From positions 1 through 64,000 of the forward strand of contig CALLAL010000034.1 in assembly GCA_938002255.1 (NCBI GenBank): a DNA stretch of 64,000 nt, read 5' to 3'. Shown piece after piece: positions 36,796 to 46,631 of this stretch. The first letter of the stretch is position 1. Every line of letters starts with the position of its first letter. The notes beneath the pieces are model-generated. The model had not been told where the DNA came from. It searched no databases and saw only the letters and a list, made by a program, of their open reading frames with translations. The position numbers were made by a program, and so were the translations under genes. The stretch comes from an uncultured bacterium. GTDB taxonomy: Bacteria; Desulfobacterota; BSN033; UBA1163.

Positions 36796-38145
36796 TTATT
36801 GCAGTTGATCAATTTTTCTTACATATTGATCTGCGTCAAATTTCCTTTCCAATCCTTTGTCATTCATATATCGAACGGTGCCAAAGACGGGTCTCTCCCC
36901 CCACGGGCGGTCGTGCTTTCCAAAACACCAAGCTACACCGGTGAACCCATTGGGGTCTCTCCCGTCCAGTTCATATTTGTTGTTGAGATAAAGGGCGGTG
37001 TGAAACGCCTCTTGAGGAGATTGGCTCCATTCCAATAGCTTCTTCCCCCAGTACATCCGCATATACCCATGCATCTTACCCGTGATCACCATTTCTTTCT
37101 GAGCCGCATTCCAATAGGGGTCATGGGTTTCAGCCTTCTCCAGTTGTTCAAGGGTGTAGAGGTGTGGCCGTTTATCTCGTTGATGGGTTCTTAAAGATTT
37201 TTTCGCCCATTCAGGAAGGGCTTCAAAAGAATCATATCGTTCATTATAAAATACGAAGTTCATGCTCAATTCTCTCCGGACGATCAGCTCTTCGAGAAAA
37301 GCCTCCACCCCTGGACTCTTCATCTGTTTTACCTTTAAAGCAATGTCAAGGGGAGAAATCTGTCCAAAGTGTAAATAGGGACTCATATGGGAGAGATAAT
37401 CAAGGGTGGGATCGTTTCTATGCTCTGGATATCTGTCCAGCTTTTCTTCTAAAAAAACTTCAAGATGCCTGTAGGCTTCTTGAGTTCCTCCTCGGAATGA
37501 GTTCATGCTTCTAACGCTTCGATCGATCCGAAGCCTTGAAAGGGTTTTTTCAATGTCTTCAATCTCAAATGAGTTGAAGTCCATGGATAGGGAAGAAATG
37601 GCTGGCTCACCGGACGGAAGGGGAATTAAAAAACGGTTAAGTTTTTTATGAATTTTGGGCCGAAGGGTTGCTGCTGCATATTCTTCTTTTGATGAGGCTT
37701 CTTCAACGGGAATAACCACATCGCTTTCAACCTGAATCAATGGACAATTGATTCTTTCCGCAACAGTCTTTCTCCAGTGTCTCTGGATATTCAGATACCC
37801 CCGATCTACCACAACAAGCGATGCATGGTTAGCCATTTGGATGGCCCCCTTTTCGGGAGATTCATGCCTTATGACCATCTGAATCTTTCTCTCTCTGAGA
37901 GATCGTTGGGTCTCTTTAAGGCCTTCGAGCATGAAGGCATAATGTCTCTCATTGGCCTCTGGAAAATGGTCGGTAATTCCAAAGAAGACGATGAGAGGTT
38001 GATGAAGTTCATTGGCTTTTAAGATGGCGTATTCAAGGGCATGATTATACGCTGCCCTCTGTGACGCCTGCATCCAATAAAGGATATAGGTTCTCTTCTT
38101 GACCTCTGTTTGATTGAGAACCTTAATCCTCTCTTTTTGAATCAC
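36796..38145 (-). CDS. phr: Class II deoxyribodipyrimidine photolyase
   Basis: Light-driven repair enzyme for cyclobutane pyrimidine dimers, 449 residues. YILYWMQASQRAAYNHALEY at ~residue 20 is the class II signature start, and the FAD-binding end shows KMHGYMRMYWGKKLLEW, then NNKYELDGRDPNGFTGVAWC and GKHDRPWGERPVFGTVRYM. All key class II motifs are intact. It starts 4 bases after the tspO stop, which makes a zinc-ribbon, tspO, phr operon likely. Confidence 0.93.
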   Translation of the reverse strand: MIQKERIKVLNQTEVKKRTYILYWMQASQRAAYNHALEYAILKANELHQPLIVFFGITDHFPEANERHYAFMLEGLKETQRSLRERKIQMVIRHESPEKGAIQMANHASLVVVDRGYLNIQRHWRKTVAERINCPLIQVESDVVIPVEEASSKEEYAAATLRPKIHKKLNRFLIPLPSGEPAISSLSMDFNSFEIEDIEKTLSRLRIDRSVRSMNSFRGGTQEAYRHLEVFLEEKLDRYPEHRNDPTLDYLSHMSPYLHFGQISPLDIALKVKQMKSPGVEAFLEELIVRRELSMNFVFYNERYDSFEALPEWAKKSLRTHQRDKRPHLYTLEQLEKAETHDPYWNAAQKEMVITGKMHGYMRMYWGKKLLEWSQSPQEAFHTALYLNNKYELDGRDPNGFTGVAWCFGKHDRPWGERPVFGTVRYMNDKGLERKFDADQYVRKIDQLQ

Positions 38146-38149
38146 GTCT

Positions 38150-38626
38150 TTACCTGTTTAATGTCCAGAGAAAGAAATTGAGAACGGTAGCAAAACTGAC
38201 CCATAAGAGATAAGGGAGAAGGAGCAGTCCCGCCCAAATGGAAACCTTAAAGAAGGTGACGATCGTCAAAAGAATGGCTAACCAGAGAAAAAGGATGTCA
38301 ATCAAACCCAGCAGAGGTGATTTTAGGCCGAAAAAAGCAATAGACCAAAGGGTATTGAGAGTCAATTGTATGAAGAAAAACATAAGGGCGGTCTTGACAT
38401 AGGGCTGTCCCTCCCTTCTCCAGATTAAAAAGAGAGAGATTCCCATCAGCACAAAAAGGCTGATCCAGACCGGGCTAAAGACCCAATTGGGAGGGGTAAA
38501 CGACGGTTTGCTTAATTCGGCATACCAATTGGGGATTGCAGGGGTGGTGAAAAGAGAACCCAAAAATCCAGCCACCTGACAGATCAGAAGGCTTCCTAAC
38601 AGTTTGAGAATATCATAAACTTTCAT
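38150..38626 (-). CDS. tspO: TspO/MBR-family protein
   Basis: Membrane protein of ~158 residues with five helices. PAIPNWYAELSKPSFTPPNW and FSPVWISLFVLMGISLFLIW are the TspO signature. TspO proteins bind porphyrins and regulate light- and redox-dependent processes in several bacteria. The ATG at 38626 fits the family N-terminus better than the in-frame start at 38680. It is directly followed by the class II photolyase, supporting a light-related role. Confidence 0.9.
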   Translation of the reverse strand: MKVYDILKLLGSLLICQVAGFLGSLFTTPAIPNWYAELSKPSFTPPNWVFSPVWISLFVLMGISLFLIWRREGQPYVKTALMFFFIQLTLNTLWSIAFFGLKSPLLGLIDILFLWLAILLTIVTFFKVSIWAGLLLLPYLLWVSFATVLNFFLWTLNR

Positions 38627-38676
38627 CTCTTTTCGCCATTGATCGATACCAGCAACCCTCTTTATTCCTGGCCCGA

Positions 38677-38850
38677 TCAATCCAAGGGCATGGGATTACA
38701 AAGGTTTTCTGCTGAGTCTGCAACGCGCCCGCAGTTAAAGCAGATGTGTTTTGGGTTTTTGGTCAGTCCTTTGATGAGATCAAATTTTTCGTTGCTCGCC
38801 AGTACACAGAGGTGTCCTTTATGATCTCCTCGGCAAGTTTTTTCTTCCAT
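38677..38850 (-). CDS. Small zinc-ribbon-like protein (57 aa), paralogue
   Basis: Second member of the family found at 3219. It has the same skeleton: HKGHLC near the N-terminus and CFNCGRVA-x3-ENLCNP near the C-terminus. AGGAGG precedes the ATG at 38850 by 6 bases; an in-frame ATG at 38874 lies upstream of that site. The four to five cysteines suggest zinc binding. It lies ~50 bases upstream of tspO and may head its operon. Function unknown. Confidence 0.75.
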   Translation of the reverse strand: MEEKTCRGDHKGHLCVLASNEKFDLIKGLTKNPKHICFNCGRVADSAENLCNPMPLD

Positions 38851-38947
38851 ATTTTCCTCCTGATTTTTACTCATGGTAGGAAAATCATACCTTTTCCCAA
38901 ATCCTCTTTCAAGCCTTTTGTTGAAAGGGGAATCGATTTTCCTGTGA

Positions 38948-39556
38948 TCATTGTTTTGAAAAAGGTTCCCATGACCTTTTCGAGAGAGGAATCAAATCCA
39001 GGAACTGTTTCAGGATCCGTGCGGTCGCCCCCCAGATGATATGTTCTCCGTATTGATAAGCAAAGACAATTTCTCTTCGGCCCGCCCGTGTAATTTCACG
39101 TTCTGAAAAATTTCCCTGGTCGAGTAAAAGGGAAAGGGGGACTTCAATCAATTCGGCAATTTCAATCTGACTTGTTTGAAAAGGATAAGGGTACGGGAAA
39201 AGACCGACCACAGGAGTTACAATAAACTGGGTCACCGTAATAATATCATCCAATAATCCAACGATCTGAACATCCTTTTCCTTTAACCCAATTTCCTCAT
39301 CTGCCTCCCGAAGAGCCGTCTTCTCTAAATTTAAATCATTATCATCGGCCATTCCACCTGGGAAAGAAATCTCCCCTTTATGATATTTAACGAGATCGGT
39401 TCTTTTGGTGAAGAGAAGATGGCACGACCCATTCTTATTGAAAAGAGGGACAAGGACCGCGGCTCGAGCAAAAGAGAGGTGATCCACGACTTTTCTTTGC
39501 CTGTTGGCAAGGAGGCTTCTGATCTCTTCGACAAACTCTTGTTTGCAGAACTCCAT
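38948..39556 (-). CDS. NUDIX hydrolase, CoA pyrophosphatase-like (NudL)
   Basis: Predicted coenzyme A pyrophosphatase of 202 residues. The Nudix box is complete at GGMADDNDLNLEKTALREAD followed by EEIGL, and the preceding LFTKRTDLVKYHKGEISFPGG is the NudL/YeaB (UPF0035) signature. The C-terminal part (EHIIWGATARILKQFLDL) is also typical. The family trims CoA and its derivatives. It stands alone between the zinc-ribbon gene and an isochorismatase gene, all on the minus strand. Confidence 0.9.
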   Translation of the reverse strand: MEFCKQEFVEEIRSLLANRQRKVVDHLSFARAAVLVPLFNKNGSCHLLFTKRTDLVKYHKGEISFPGGMADDNDLNLEKTALREADEEIGLKEKDVQIVGLLDDIITVTQFIVTPVVGLFPYPYPFQTSQIEIAELIEVPLSLLLDQGNFSEREITRAGRREIVFAYQYGEHIIWGATARILKQFLDLIPLSKRSWEPFSKQ

Positions 39557-39640
39557 TTCCCCCTCTCATTCTCACCATGATCTCCCCTTTGATCGGAAGA
39601 TTGAAACGGTTTTTTCGGGGAGTATCAAGGGAAAGCTTCG

Positions 39641-40207
39641 TTAGGAAATGTCCTTTAAAAATTGATCCAGGCTCATAATCCTCAAGAGAGGATAGAGGGC
39701 GAAGTCCCGATAGAGATCGAGACAGGTTTCATGAATGGTTTGATGACGACTGGCGCAACCATCCTCTAAAATAATAACTGAAAAGTCATGGCAAAGCCCG
39801 TCCATCGCAGTTGTCAGGACGCAACACTCAGTGGTAATTCCGGTGACCACAATCGTATCCACCCCCCAGGTGCGGAGGGTTTGATCCAGATCGGTCTTAA
39901 AAAAGGCGCTGAAACGCCTCTTGGGTAAAACCATATCTGTTGGTTCCGGCTTCAGATCCTCGATGACCTCAGCGCCCTCAGTCCCCCGAAGGGAGCGAAC
40001 CTTCATCTTCCCCTTAAAGATGAAGTCCTCTTTTAAAAAACTATCACAGGCAAAAATGATGGGATACCCTCTCTTGCGACTTTCACTTAAAAGGCGCTGA
40101 AGTGTGGGAAGGATCCGCCTGGCTTCCTGAGCGATCGGTGGCCGGGATCCCTCTTTGAAGGTATCCTTCAACATATCAACGACAACGATGGCTGGCTTCA
40201 TAAACAT
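39641..40207 (-). CDS. Isochorismatase-family cysteine hydrolase (nicotinamidase-like)
   Basis: Cysteine amidohydrolase of 188 residues. The catalytic Asp is in VVDMLKDTF, the Lys in LPKRRFSAFF, and the nucleophilic Cys in VVTGITTECCVLTTAMDG with the cis-peptide Gly/Ile-Thr before it. The fold and size match nicotinamidase and related amidases. The metal-site histidines of PncA are not clearly visible, so the substrate is open. It lies upstream of the NUDIX gene on the same strand. Confidence 0.85.
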   Translation of the reverse strand: MFMKPAIVVVDMLKDTFKEGSRPPIAQEARRILPTLQRLLSESRKRGYPIIFACDSFLKEDFIFKGKMKVRSLRGTEGAEVIEDLKPEPTDMVLPKRRFSAFFKTDLDQTLRTWGVDTIVVTGITTECCVLTTAMDGLCHDFSVIILEDGCASRHQTIHETCLDLYRDFALYPLLRIMSLDQFLKDIS

Positions 40208-40261
40208 TGCTCCTCAACCCTCTCTCCCTTCACTCTCAGATCCGTCTTTTGCCTTCAGCCC

Positions 40262-40293
40262 TTTCCCTAAAAAGCGATCGCTTTTTAGGGAAA
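40262..40293 (-). terminator. 32-bp perfect palindrome after tatD
   Basis: TTTCCCTAAAAAGCGATCGC and its mirror complete a perfect 16+16 palindrome centred on GCGATCGC, 13 bases beyond the tatD stop and ~55 bases upstream of the next gene. In either strand the arm ends are U-rich, so it probably works as a terminator. Confidence 0.6.
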
Positions 40294-40306
40294 ATTTTAG
40301 ACTGGG

Positions 40307-41098
40307 TTAAATGAAAAGAAATTCATTCCTCAAGTTTAATCGAAATACCTTTAGAGCATTTCGGGTGGTCAGCTCTGCCACTGTTTCAAAAGGAACCTTT
40401 TTGATCTCTGCTATTTTTTGAGCTGTATAACGCACATACCCAGGCTCATTTCGTTTGCCTCGAAAAGGAACCGGGGTTAAGAAGGGGGCGTCCGTCTCCA
40501 CCAGAAGAGAGTCTAAAGGAAGTTTTTTAATAATTTCATGATAAGGACCAGCATTTTTATAGGTGATACTTCCGGAAATGGAGATATAAAAACCCATATC
40601 AATACACGTGGTTGCCATTTGCTCGTCTCCTGAAAAACAGTGGATAATCCCTCCGTTTTCCCAACCCTTTTCTTCTTTCAAAATCTCCAGAGTTTCCTGG
40701 TGGGCTTCCCGGTCATGGACGACAATCGGAAGCTTCAGTTCCTTTGCCAGTCCGATCTGTTCCCGAAATCGTTTGAGTTGGATCTCCCGGGGAGAGTGGT
40801 TTCGAAAGAAGTCTAATCCAATCTCTCCATAAGCCCTCACCTTTTCATGCTGACAGAGGTTTTTCAGAACAGAATAAGTTTTCTCGTCAATCTCCTTGGC
40901 ATGATGAGGATGGACTCCCAAAATGGCGTAGATCGATGAGCAGGATTGAGCAATCTCCAGCGCTCTTTTCCAGTCCCCTGGGTCTGTCCCAACTGTGAAA
41001 ATAAATTCGACACCCGAGTCCTTCGCCCTTTGAAGGACTTCCGTTAAATCCTTTCTAAACTCAGGCATCTCCAGATGGGCATGAGAATCGATCAGCAT
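40307..41098 (-). CDS. tatD: TatD-family metal-dependent DNase
   Basis: Metal-dependent hydrolase of 263 residues. It shows the metal-binding start MLIDSHAHLEMPEF, the GEIGLDFF block, IVVHDREA, GIIHCFSGDEQ and LLVETDAPFLTP, all five TatD signatures. The family acts as 3'-5' DNase/RNase and is involved in DNA repair and quality control. The palindrome described above follows. The PLD-like gene upstream ends 100 bases away, so it may be a separate unit. Confidence 0.94.
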   Translation of the reverse strand: MLIDSHAHLEMPEFRKDLTEVLQRAKDSGVEFIFTVGTDPGDWKRALEIAQSCSSIYAILGVHPHHAKEIDEKTYSVLKNLCQHEKVRAYGEIGLDFFRNHSPREIQLKRFREQIGLAKELKLPIVVHDREAHQETLEILKEEKGWENGGIIHCFSGDEQMATTCIDMGFYISISGSITYKNAGPYHEIIKKLPLDSLLVETDAPFLTPVPFRGKRNEPGYVRYTAQKIAEIKKVPFETVAELTTRNALKVFRLNLRNEFLFI

Positions 41099-41198
41099 GG
41101 TTAGGAGGGCATCAGGATTTCAATCGATCCGGATAACGGGCTAAACCATCTTTTAGGAATTTCTCCTTGATCCCCGCATGACCTGATTTCCTGTTATC

Positions 41199-41750
41199 CT
41201 ATTTTTTAGTGCCGGTGGTTTTCACCTGATTGAAATAATCAATGAATGACTTAGCCAACTCTCTCGATTTGATTAGAACAGAAACCTCATTGTTGCTAGT
41301 CAGTGAAGAAAAAACCCAATTCGTGCTTCCGATCAGACTCCACTGTTCATCCGCCACCAAAGATTTGGCATGCATCGTTTTGAAGAGGGGATCATAGATC
41401 ACCTCCACTCCCCCTTCGGATAAGATTTTCCCAGCCATGTGATTTCGTTTGGTGGTTCGATCATCCCCCTCTTTGACCTCCAGGATCACCTCGACCTTCA
41501 CTCCCCGTCTTTTTGCTTCGATCAACTCTTTGATTAACAAATTTGAAGGCGTATTCGGATACTTCTCATAATATCCCATCTCGAACATCATTACCCGGAT
41601 GGAAGATTTTGCTTCGCGAATCATCTTTCTCGCTGTTTCAAAATACTGAGCATCGGTTACGAGCTGCACATCCTCAGCGGGAAGACTAATCGAAGGAATA
41701 GGATAGAAGGTAGAAAGCCACACAAAAACCATAAAGGCAAATTTTCTCAT
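41199..41750 (-). CDS. Secreted phospholipase D-like protein (Nuc-type, single HKD)
   Basis: Exported protein of 183 residues. A signal peptide covers residues ~1-24. A single HKD motif (HAKSLVADEQWSLIGSTNW, His-x-Lys-x4-Asp) lies near residue 124, and SSIRVMMFEMGYYEKYPNTP is the typical N-terminal strand. One-HKD proteins of this size (Nuc endonucleases) work as dimers, so nuclease or phosphodiesterase activity is likely. It starts within the stop of the sua5 gene (4-base overlap) and so is translationally coupled to it. Confidence 0.85.
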   Translation of the reverse strand: MRKFAFMVFVWLSTFYPIPSISLPAEDVQLVTDAQYFETARKMIREAKSSIRVMMFEMGYYEKYPNTPSNLLIKELIEAKRRGVKVEVILEVKEGDDRTTKRNHMAGKILSEGGVEVIYDPLFKTMHAKSLVADEQWSLIGSTNWVFSSLTSNNEVSVLIKSRELAKSFIDYFNQVKTTGTKK

Positions 41751-42715
41751 TGACGTAACTCCTCGATGGAGCTGGCGCGGCGAAGGCGATCCATGATGGC
41801 CCTTCCCAAACCTATTTCAGGCACCGATTCTGCCAGAATCAAATCCAGACTCGACGCATCCAGACGACGAAGGGCACCAAAGAGATTAGCCGCGGCTTCT
41901 CTTAAATCGCCCTTCTCTGAAAGGACTTCAACCTGACTGAATCTCAAAGTAGGTTTGATCTTACAAAATGCAAGCAACCCTATCTTTTTATTGCCATAAC
42001 GGGCGATATCCTCCTCAGACCCATCAAGCAAAATGGGGGTCCTCGGAGAATAATGTTTCGGGAGCATCCCTGGAGCGATAGGCCTCTCCTGATTCAGCGA
42101 ACCGACCTTAACGTTTCCGATAACGGATTCGATCTCTTCAAGGGCAATTCCCCCTGGCCTCAAAAGCAGCGGCTCTTCTTCAACAAAAGAGACGATCGTG
42201 GACTCCACGCCCACCTCGCAGGGACCTCCATCTAAAATGAGATCCACCTCATGTCCCAACTGATCTCGGACGTGGTCAGCAGTCGTAGGACTCACATACC
42301 CAAAAGGATTGGCACTCGGAGCCGCTATAGGGCGGCCTGATTCTTTAATCAAATCTAAAGCCATGGGATGTTTGGGCATCCTGACCGCAACGGATGGAAG
42401 GCCCGCTGTAGCAATCTCCGGAACTTCCTCCTTTTTAAAAAGGACAAGGGTTAAAGGTCCGGGCCAGAACTGTTCCATTAATCTGATGGCTTTCGATGGA
42501 ATCTCCACGACCAATCGGGTGAGATCATGATGACTGGCGACATGAACAATTAATGGATCAAAATAAGGCCTCTTTTTTACTTCAAAGATCCGAGCCACTG
42601 CTATGGGATTAAAGGCATCCGCTCCCAATCCATAGACCGTCTCGGTCGGAAATGCGACAATCCCTCCCCCTCGGATGATCGTTGCAGCCTTATGAATTGC
42701 TTCATCCTTCGTCAT
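41747..42715 (-). CDS. sua5: L-threonylcarbamoyladenylate synthase (Sua5)
   Basis: Makes threonylcarbamoyl-AMP for t6A modification of ANN-decoding tRNAs. At 322 residues it has the N-terminal YrdC domain ([50 protein letters not shown]) and the C-terminal Sua5 domain linked by [14 protein letters not shown], whose GMxxxHYSP motif covers the active site. It overlaps both purE upstream and the PLD-like gene downstream by 4 bases, giving one operon. Confidence 0.94.
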   Translation of the reverse strand: MTKDEAIHKAATIIRGGGIVAFPTETVYGLGADAFNPIAVARIFEVKKRPYFDPLIVHVASHHDLTRLVVEIPSKAIRLMEQFWPGPLTLVLFKKEEVPEIATAGLPSVAVRMPKHPMALDLIKESGRPIAAPSANPFGYVSPTTADHVRDQLGHEVDLILDGGPCEVGVESTIVSFVEEEPLLLRPGGIALEEIESVIGNVKVGSLNQERPIAPGMLPKHYSPRTPILLDGSEEDIARYGNKKIGLLAFCKIKPTLRFSQVEVLSEKGDLREAAANLFGALRRLDASSLDLILAESVPEIGLGRAIMDRLRRASSIEELRQ

Positions 42716-43206
42716 GTCGATTGTTTTAGGGCTCTCGATTTTTCTTCTAAATCTCTTCTTGTTTTTTCACGGAACGCTTCCAATTTTTGAGCAATCTCCG
42801 GATATTTAATAGAGAGGATCTCGCAGGCCAGGTAAGCCGCGTTTTTAGCTCCATCGATTCCGACCGTGGCAACAGGGATCCCCGGTGGCATCTGAACCGT
42901 TGAGTAAAGGGCATCCACACCTTCAAGGGCACCAGACTTTAGGGGGACACCGATGACAGGCAGAGTGGTATGAGCAGCCAAAACCCCTGCCAAATGGGCT
43001 GCCATCCCTGCTCCGGCAATGAGGACTTCCAATCCACGCTCTCTGGCTGTCCTGGCATAAGAAGCAGTCTTCTCAGGCAGCCGATGGGCAGAACGGATAT
43101 CCATCTCATAAGGAACCCCCATTTCTCTCAGGATCTCGCCCGCTTTCTCCATTACTGGCAAATCACTGTCACTTCCCATCAGGATCCCGACCAAAGGCTT
43201 TTCCAT
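42712..43206 (-). CDS. purE: N5-carboxyaminoimidazole ribonucleotide mutase
   Basis: Purine biosynthesis enzyme, 164 residues from the ATG at 43206 (GGAGG 4-5 bases upstream; a start at 43227 is possible). [13 protein letters not shown] and the active-site block [11 protein letters not shown] are followed by [18 protein letters not shown] and [18 protein letters not shown], all typical of class I PurE. PurK is not encoded nearby. It is coupled to sua5 through overlapping ATGA. Confidence 0.94.
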   Translation of the reverse strand: MEKPLVGILMGSDSDLPVMEKAGEILREMGVPYEMDIRSAHRLPEKTASYARTARERGLEVLIAGAGMAAHLAGVLAAHTTLPVIGVPLKSGALEGVDALYSTVQMPPGIPVATVGIDGAKNAAYLACEILSIKYPEIAQKLEAFREKTRRDLEEKSRALKQST

Positions 43207-43283
43207 GATCCTCCTCCCCATCACCAAAGTTTAAGTCTTGAATGACAATTAAGCATCTCTTTGAAACTCCACTCATTAAATTG

Positions 43284-43397
43284 ATATGACCCACATGGAG
43301 CGATGTTTTTCATCCGTCACAAGGGAGGCGCGGAAACCGAAAAGCCTTTCAGAAAGATTCCCTTTGGGTAGGTTGAATCGCCCCCTTTGGGTCATAT
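43284..43397 (-). other. Inverted repeat ATATGACCCA upstream of purE
   Basis: ATATGACCCA (43284-43293) and TGGGTCATAT (43388-43397) enclose ~95 bases in the 280-base gap before purE. The ends would pair in the purE transcript as a closing stem, suggesting a structured leader. No known riboswitch class was recognised. Confidence 0.35.
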
Positions 43398-43486
43398 TTA
43401 TTCTAAATAATTCCTGTTGAATTCACAAGTAATGGAAAAACTCTCTTGTCGCCTCATAAGAGGGTTTTTCCAACCTCGCCAACCGA

Positions 43487-46207
43487 TCAAACCGGTATGG
43501 TTCTTCCGACGATTACCCTTTTTCTCAAGATCCCTTTAGTCATTTCAATGATAACAAAAACAATCAAACCAAAAGCAACGATGATGGATAAATCGGATAG
43601 AGAAGGTTTCATGATACCAAAGGCATCTCTCACCGAAGGAATCTGGATCAACACCCCGATCAAAACGATCTCCCAGGCGAGAGCGAGGACGAGCCATTTG
43701 TGGGGTGGGGCTTTAAAGATGCTATAAATGAGGGAACGGCAGTTCAATGCCACTACGAGTTCGACAATGATGAAAAGGAAAAATATCTCCGTCCTCGCAT
43801 AGGTGATGTTATCCAATTTATGGAAGAAGAGGATGTAGAAGAAAGGACACTCAATTAAAACCGCCCGGAGAATAAAGGATTTTACATCCCATCCGAAAAC
43901 GCTTTCCTTTGGATCTCTCGGGGGACGTTTCATAATATCTGGATCCGGAGGGGAAACCCCCAGAGCCAATGCAGGAAGCCCGTCCGTCGCCAGATTCATG
44001 TATAAGATAGCTGCAGGGAGAAGGGGTAAAAATTCTGGCCCCATGATGAGGACAACGCCTCCAATCACCACGACTTCAGTGATGTTACATTGAAGGAGGT
44101 AAGCTAAATATTTTTTGATATTGTCGTAGATCCAGCGGCCCCGTTCAATCGCCGTGACGATCGTGGCAAAGTTGTCATCGGTCAGAACCATATCCGAGGC
44201 TTCTTTAGTCACTTCTGTGCCGGTGATTCCCATGGCCACTCCGATGTCAGCATGTTTCAGAGCGGGAGCATCATTGACGCCATCTCCGGTCATGGCAACT
44301 ACTTCCCCCCTCGCTTTCCAGGCTTTCACGATCTTTAGTTTATCCATGGGTGAAACCCTGGCATAAACGGTGACTTGATCGACGATCTTTTCAAATGCTT
44401 CCTCTGGCATCTTCTCAAGTTCTTCGCCGGTTAACACCCGATCCCCTTCTTGATAAAACCCGATCTCTCTGGCTATAGCCACAGCGGTTAATTTATGGTC
44501 CCCTGTGATCATGATCGGCTTAATCCCTACCTGCTTACAGACCTTCGTTGCCTCAATGGCTTCTTCTCGTGGCGGATCCATCATGCCGGCTAAACCAAGA
44601 AAGACCATCTCTCGTTCCAGGTCCTCCTCGGTCAATTGAATTGAATTCGGACACTCACGAAAAGCCACTCCGAGAACCCTCAAGGCATGTTGTGCCATTG
44701 CTTCATTCATTTTTAAAATTTCAGATTTTTCCTCTTGTGTCAGCTCTCTTATACCCCCCTCATCGAAGATATAAGAACTTTTTTCTAAAACCACCTCAGG
44801 GGCTCCCTTCATGAAAGCTAAACGCTTGCCATCAGACATCTGATGGATCGTTGTCATTCTCTTCCTTTCAGAGCTGAAGGGAATCTCCTCAATCCTCGGA
44901 TGACTCAGTCTTAGTTCTGTCTGATCCAAACCAGCCTTAACAGCAGCCACTATCAAGGCTCCCTCTGTGGGATCCCCCTTAACGATCCATTTCCCTTCTT
45001 TCTGTTCCAGAACCGCGTCATTACATAAAAGGCTTCCCATCAGTAAAGTCTGAAGTGGAGGATGATTGGCAAGGCGAATAGAATGCGATTCTTTTAACTC
45101 GCCATCGGGCGCATACCCCGATCCAGTGACCTCAATCATCCTCCCTCCGGAAAAGATCTTTCGAACCGTCATTTCCCCTTTGGTCAGGGTTCCTGTCTTA
45201 TCGGAACAGATCACCGTGGTGCATCCCAATGTCTCCACAGCAGGCATCTTTCTGATAAGGGCGTTCTTTTTAGCCATCTGACGCATCCCGATTGCAAGCG
45301 CTCCTGTCACAATAGCTGCCAGGGCTTCTGGGACTGCGGCGACTGCAAGAGCAATAGCAAACATGACAACTCTCATCACAAAAGGTAAATCGACCCTACC
45401 GCCAAAGACCTCTCTTAGGATACTGACGGCAGCGACTAAAAGACAGATGCCAAGGGCAATCATGCCCAGCCATTTACCGATTTCCTCGGTTCTCTTTTCC
45501 AGAGGGGTCTTCTCCGTTCCGACAGAGATGACCTCTTTCGCGATCTTTCCAAATTCTGTATTCATTCCTGTAGAGGTGACGACCGCCTTGGCTCGGCCAA
45601 AAGTCACGGTTGTCCCCGTAAAGACCATATTCTTACGATCGGCGACCCGTATTTCGGGAGGTAAAGGTTTTACATTCTTGCTCACAGGCATGGATTCTCC
45701 GGTCAGAGGTGCCTCATCACACCGAAGGGAATGGGATTCAATGACTCTTGCATCTGCGGGAATTTTATCCCCCGCTTCAAGAATCAAAATATCCCCCGGG
45801 ACAATCTCTTTGGATGCAACTTCTTCCTCCTTGCCGCCCCGGAGAACAGTAATCATTGGAGTGAGCATCTTTTTCAACGCCTCAAGCGCCCTTTCTGCTC
45901 GATACTCTTGAACAAATCCGAGAAGAGCACAAAAGACCACGATCACCGCAATGATGGCCGCATCAACCGTCTCACCCACGAGTGCGGAGAGAAGAATGGC
46001 AATGATGAGAATAAGGATGAGAATATTCTTAAACTGGTTAAAGAAAATCGTGAGGGGGGAGACCTTTTCCTCCTTTTTTAGTTCATTATACCCGTAGATT
46101 TCGAGACGCCTTTTAGCCTCCTCCTCGGGGAGGCCCTGATGGAGATCGGATTCCAGTTCCTTCAAGACGTCTGAAATCTCTGTGGAATGCCACACTCTTT
46201 CGGCCAT
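43487..46207 (-). CDS. Calcium-type cation-translocating P-type ATPase
   Basis: P2-type ATPase of 906 residues from the ATG at 46207, which has AAGGAGGG 8 bases upstream (further upstream in-frame codons would add a non-homologous leader). The N-terminal actuator has LTGESMPV, the phosphorylation site is CSDKTGTLTKGEM, and the hinge MTGDGVNDAPALKHADIG is intact. PEALAAIVTGALAIGM in M4 is the PEGL-like metal site of SERCA/PMCA pumps (here PEAL). Ten membrane helices are expected. It most likely exports Ca2+ (or Mn2+/Na+, not separable here). Confidence 0.92.
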   Translation of the reverse strand: MAERVWHSTEISDVLKELESDLHQGLPEEEAKRRLEIYGYNELKKEEKVSPLTIFFNQFKNILILILIIAILLSALVGETVDAAIIAVIVVFCALLGFVQEYRAERALEALKKMLTPMITVLRGGKEEEVASKEIVPGDILILEAGDKIPADARVIESHSLRCDEAPLTGESMPVSKNVKPLPPEIRVADRKNMVFTGTTVTFGRAKAVVTSTGMNTEFGKIAKEVISVGTEKTPLEKRTEEIGKWLGMIALGICLLVAAVSILREVFGGRVDLPFVMRVVMFAIALAVAAVPEALAAIVTGALAIGMRQMAKKNALIRKMPAVETLGCTTVICSDKTGTLTKGEMTVRKIFSGGRMIEVTGSGYAPDGELKESHSIRLANHPPLQTLLMGSLLCNDAVLEQKEGKWIVKGDPTEGALIVAAVKAGLDQTELRLSHPRIEEIPFSSERKRMTTIHQMSDGKRLAFMKGAPEVVLEKSSYIFDEGGIRELTQEEKSEILKMNEAMAQHALRVLGVAFRECPNSIQLTEEDLEREMVFLGLAGMMDPPREEAIEATKVCKQVGIKPIMITGDHKLTAVAIAREIGFYQEGDRVLTGEELEKMPEEAFEKIVDQVTVYARVSPMDKLKIVKAWKARGEVVAMTGDGVNDAPALKHADIGVAMGITGTEVTKEASDMVLTDDNFATIVTAIERGRWIYDNIKKYLAYLLQCNITEVVVIGGVVLIMGPEFLPLLPAAILYMNLATDGLPALALGVSPPDPDIMKRPPRDPKESVFGWDVKSFILRAVLIECPFFYILFFHKLDNITYARTEIFFLFIIVELVVALNCRSLIYSIFKAPPHKWLVLALAWEIVLIGVLIQIPSVRDAFGIMKPSLSDLSIIVAFGLIVFVIIEMTKGILRKRVIVGRTIPV

Positions 46208-46396
46208 AGAAGTTACCCTCCTTGGGGGATAAAGTAATGGAATATTAGTATAAACGACAAAAAAAAAGCAAGAACATATTATTAGGAAAGGTAATCCCTC
46301 ACAGAGGATCAAAAAAAAGGGTGGGGAGGGTTCTTCGGAAAACCTTTGAAGCGACACCTTTGTCCTTTAAATGTCCACTGCTTGGTTTTCAAACTC

Positions 46397-46509
46397 CCGA
46401 TTCAAAGGGCATGGAGACCCAAGGAGATTGCCTCCTTGCTCGCTTTTCAAGGGTTTGGAGAGGGACCTTTCCCACCCTTTTAAACCATCCTACCCCATCA
46501 CTGAGGGAT
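46397..46509. repeat. Dispersed intergenic repeat, copy 2 of 2 (~113 bp)
   Basis: Second copy of the unit at 27-144, same orientation, with identical first 17 and last ~17 bases. It lies in the ~425-base gap between the divergent P-ATPase and the CMD-family gene. That gap otherwise holds only AT-rich promoter-like DNA. Confidence 0.75.
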
Positions 46510-46631
46510 TATTGGGAAAGACCGATATGTTCCAGTAATAATAATTTTCTTTACAAATCATGGAAGAGATGTGATAAGATATCATCCGATGAGAAAGGAA
46601 TCCATTGCAACATAGAAGGAAAGGAGGAATT

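Noticed and set aside
45363..45911. 182-codon plus-strand frame inside the P-type ATPase
   Set aside because: Antisense shadow of conserved ATPase motifs with no homology of its own.
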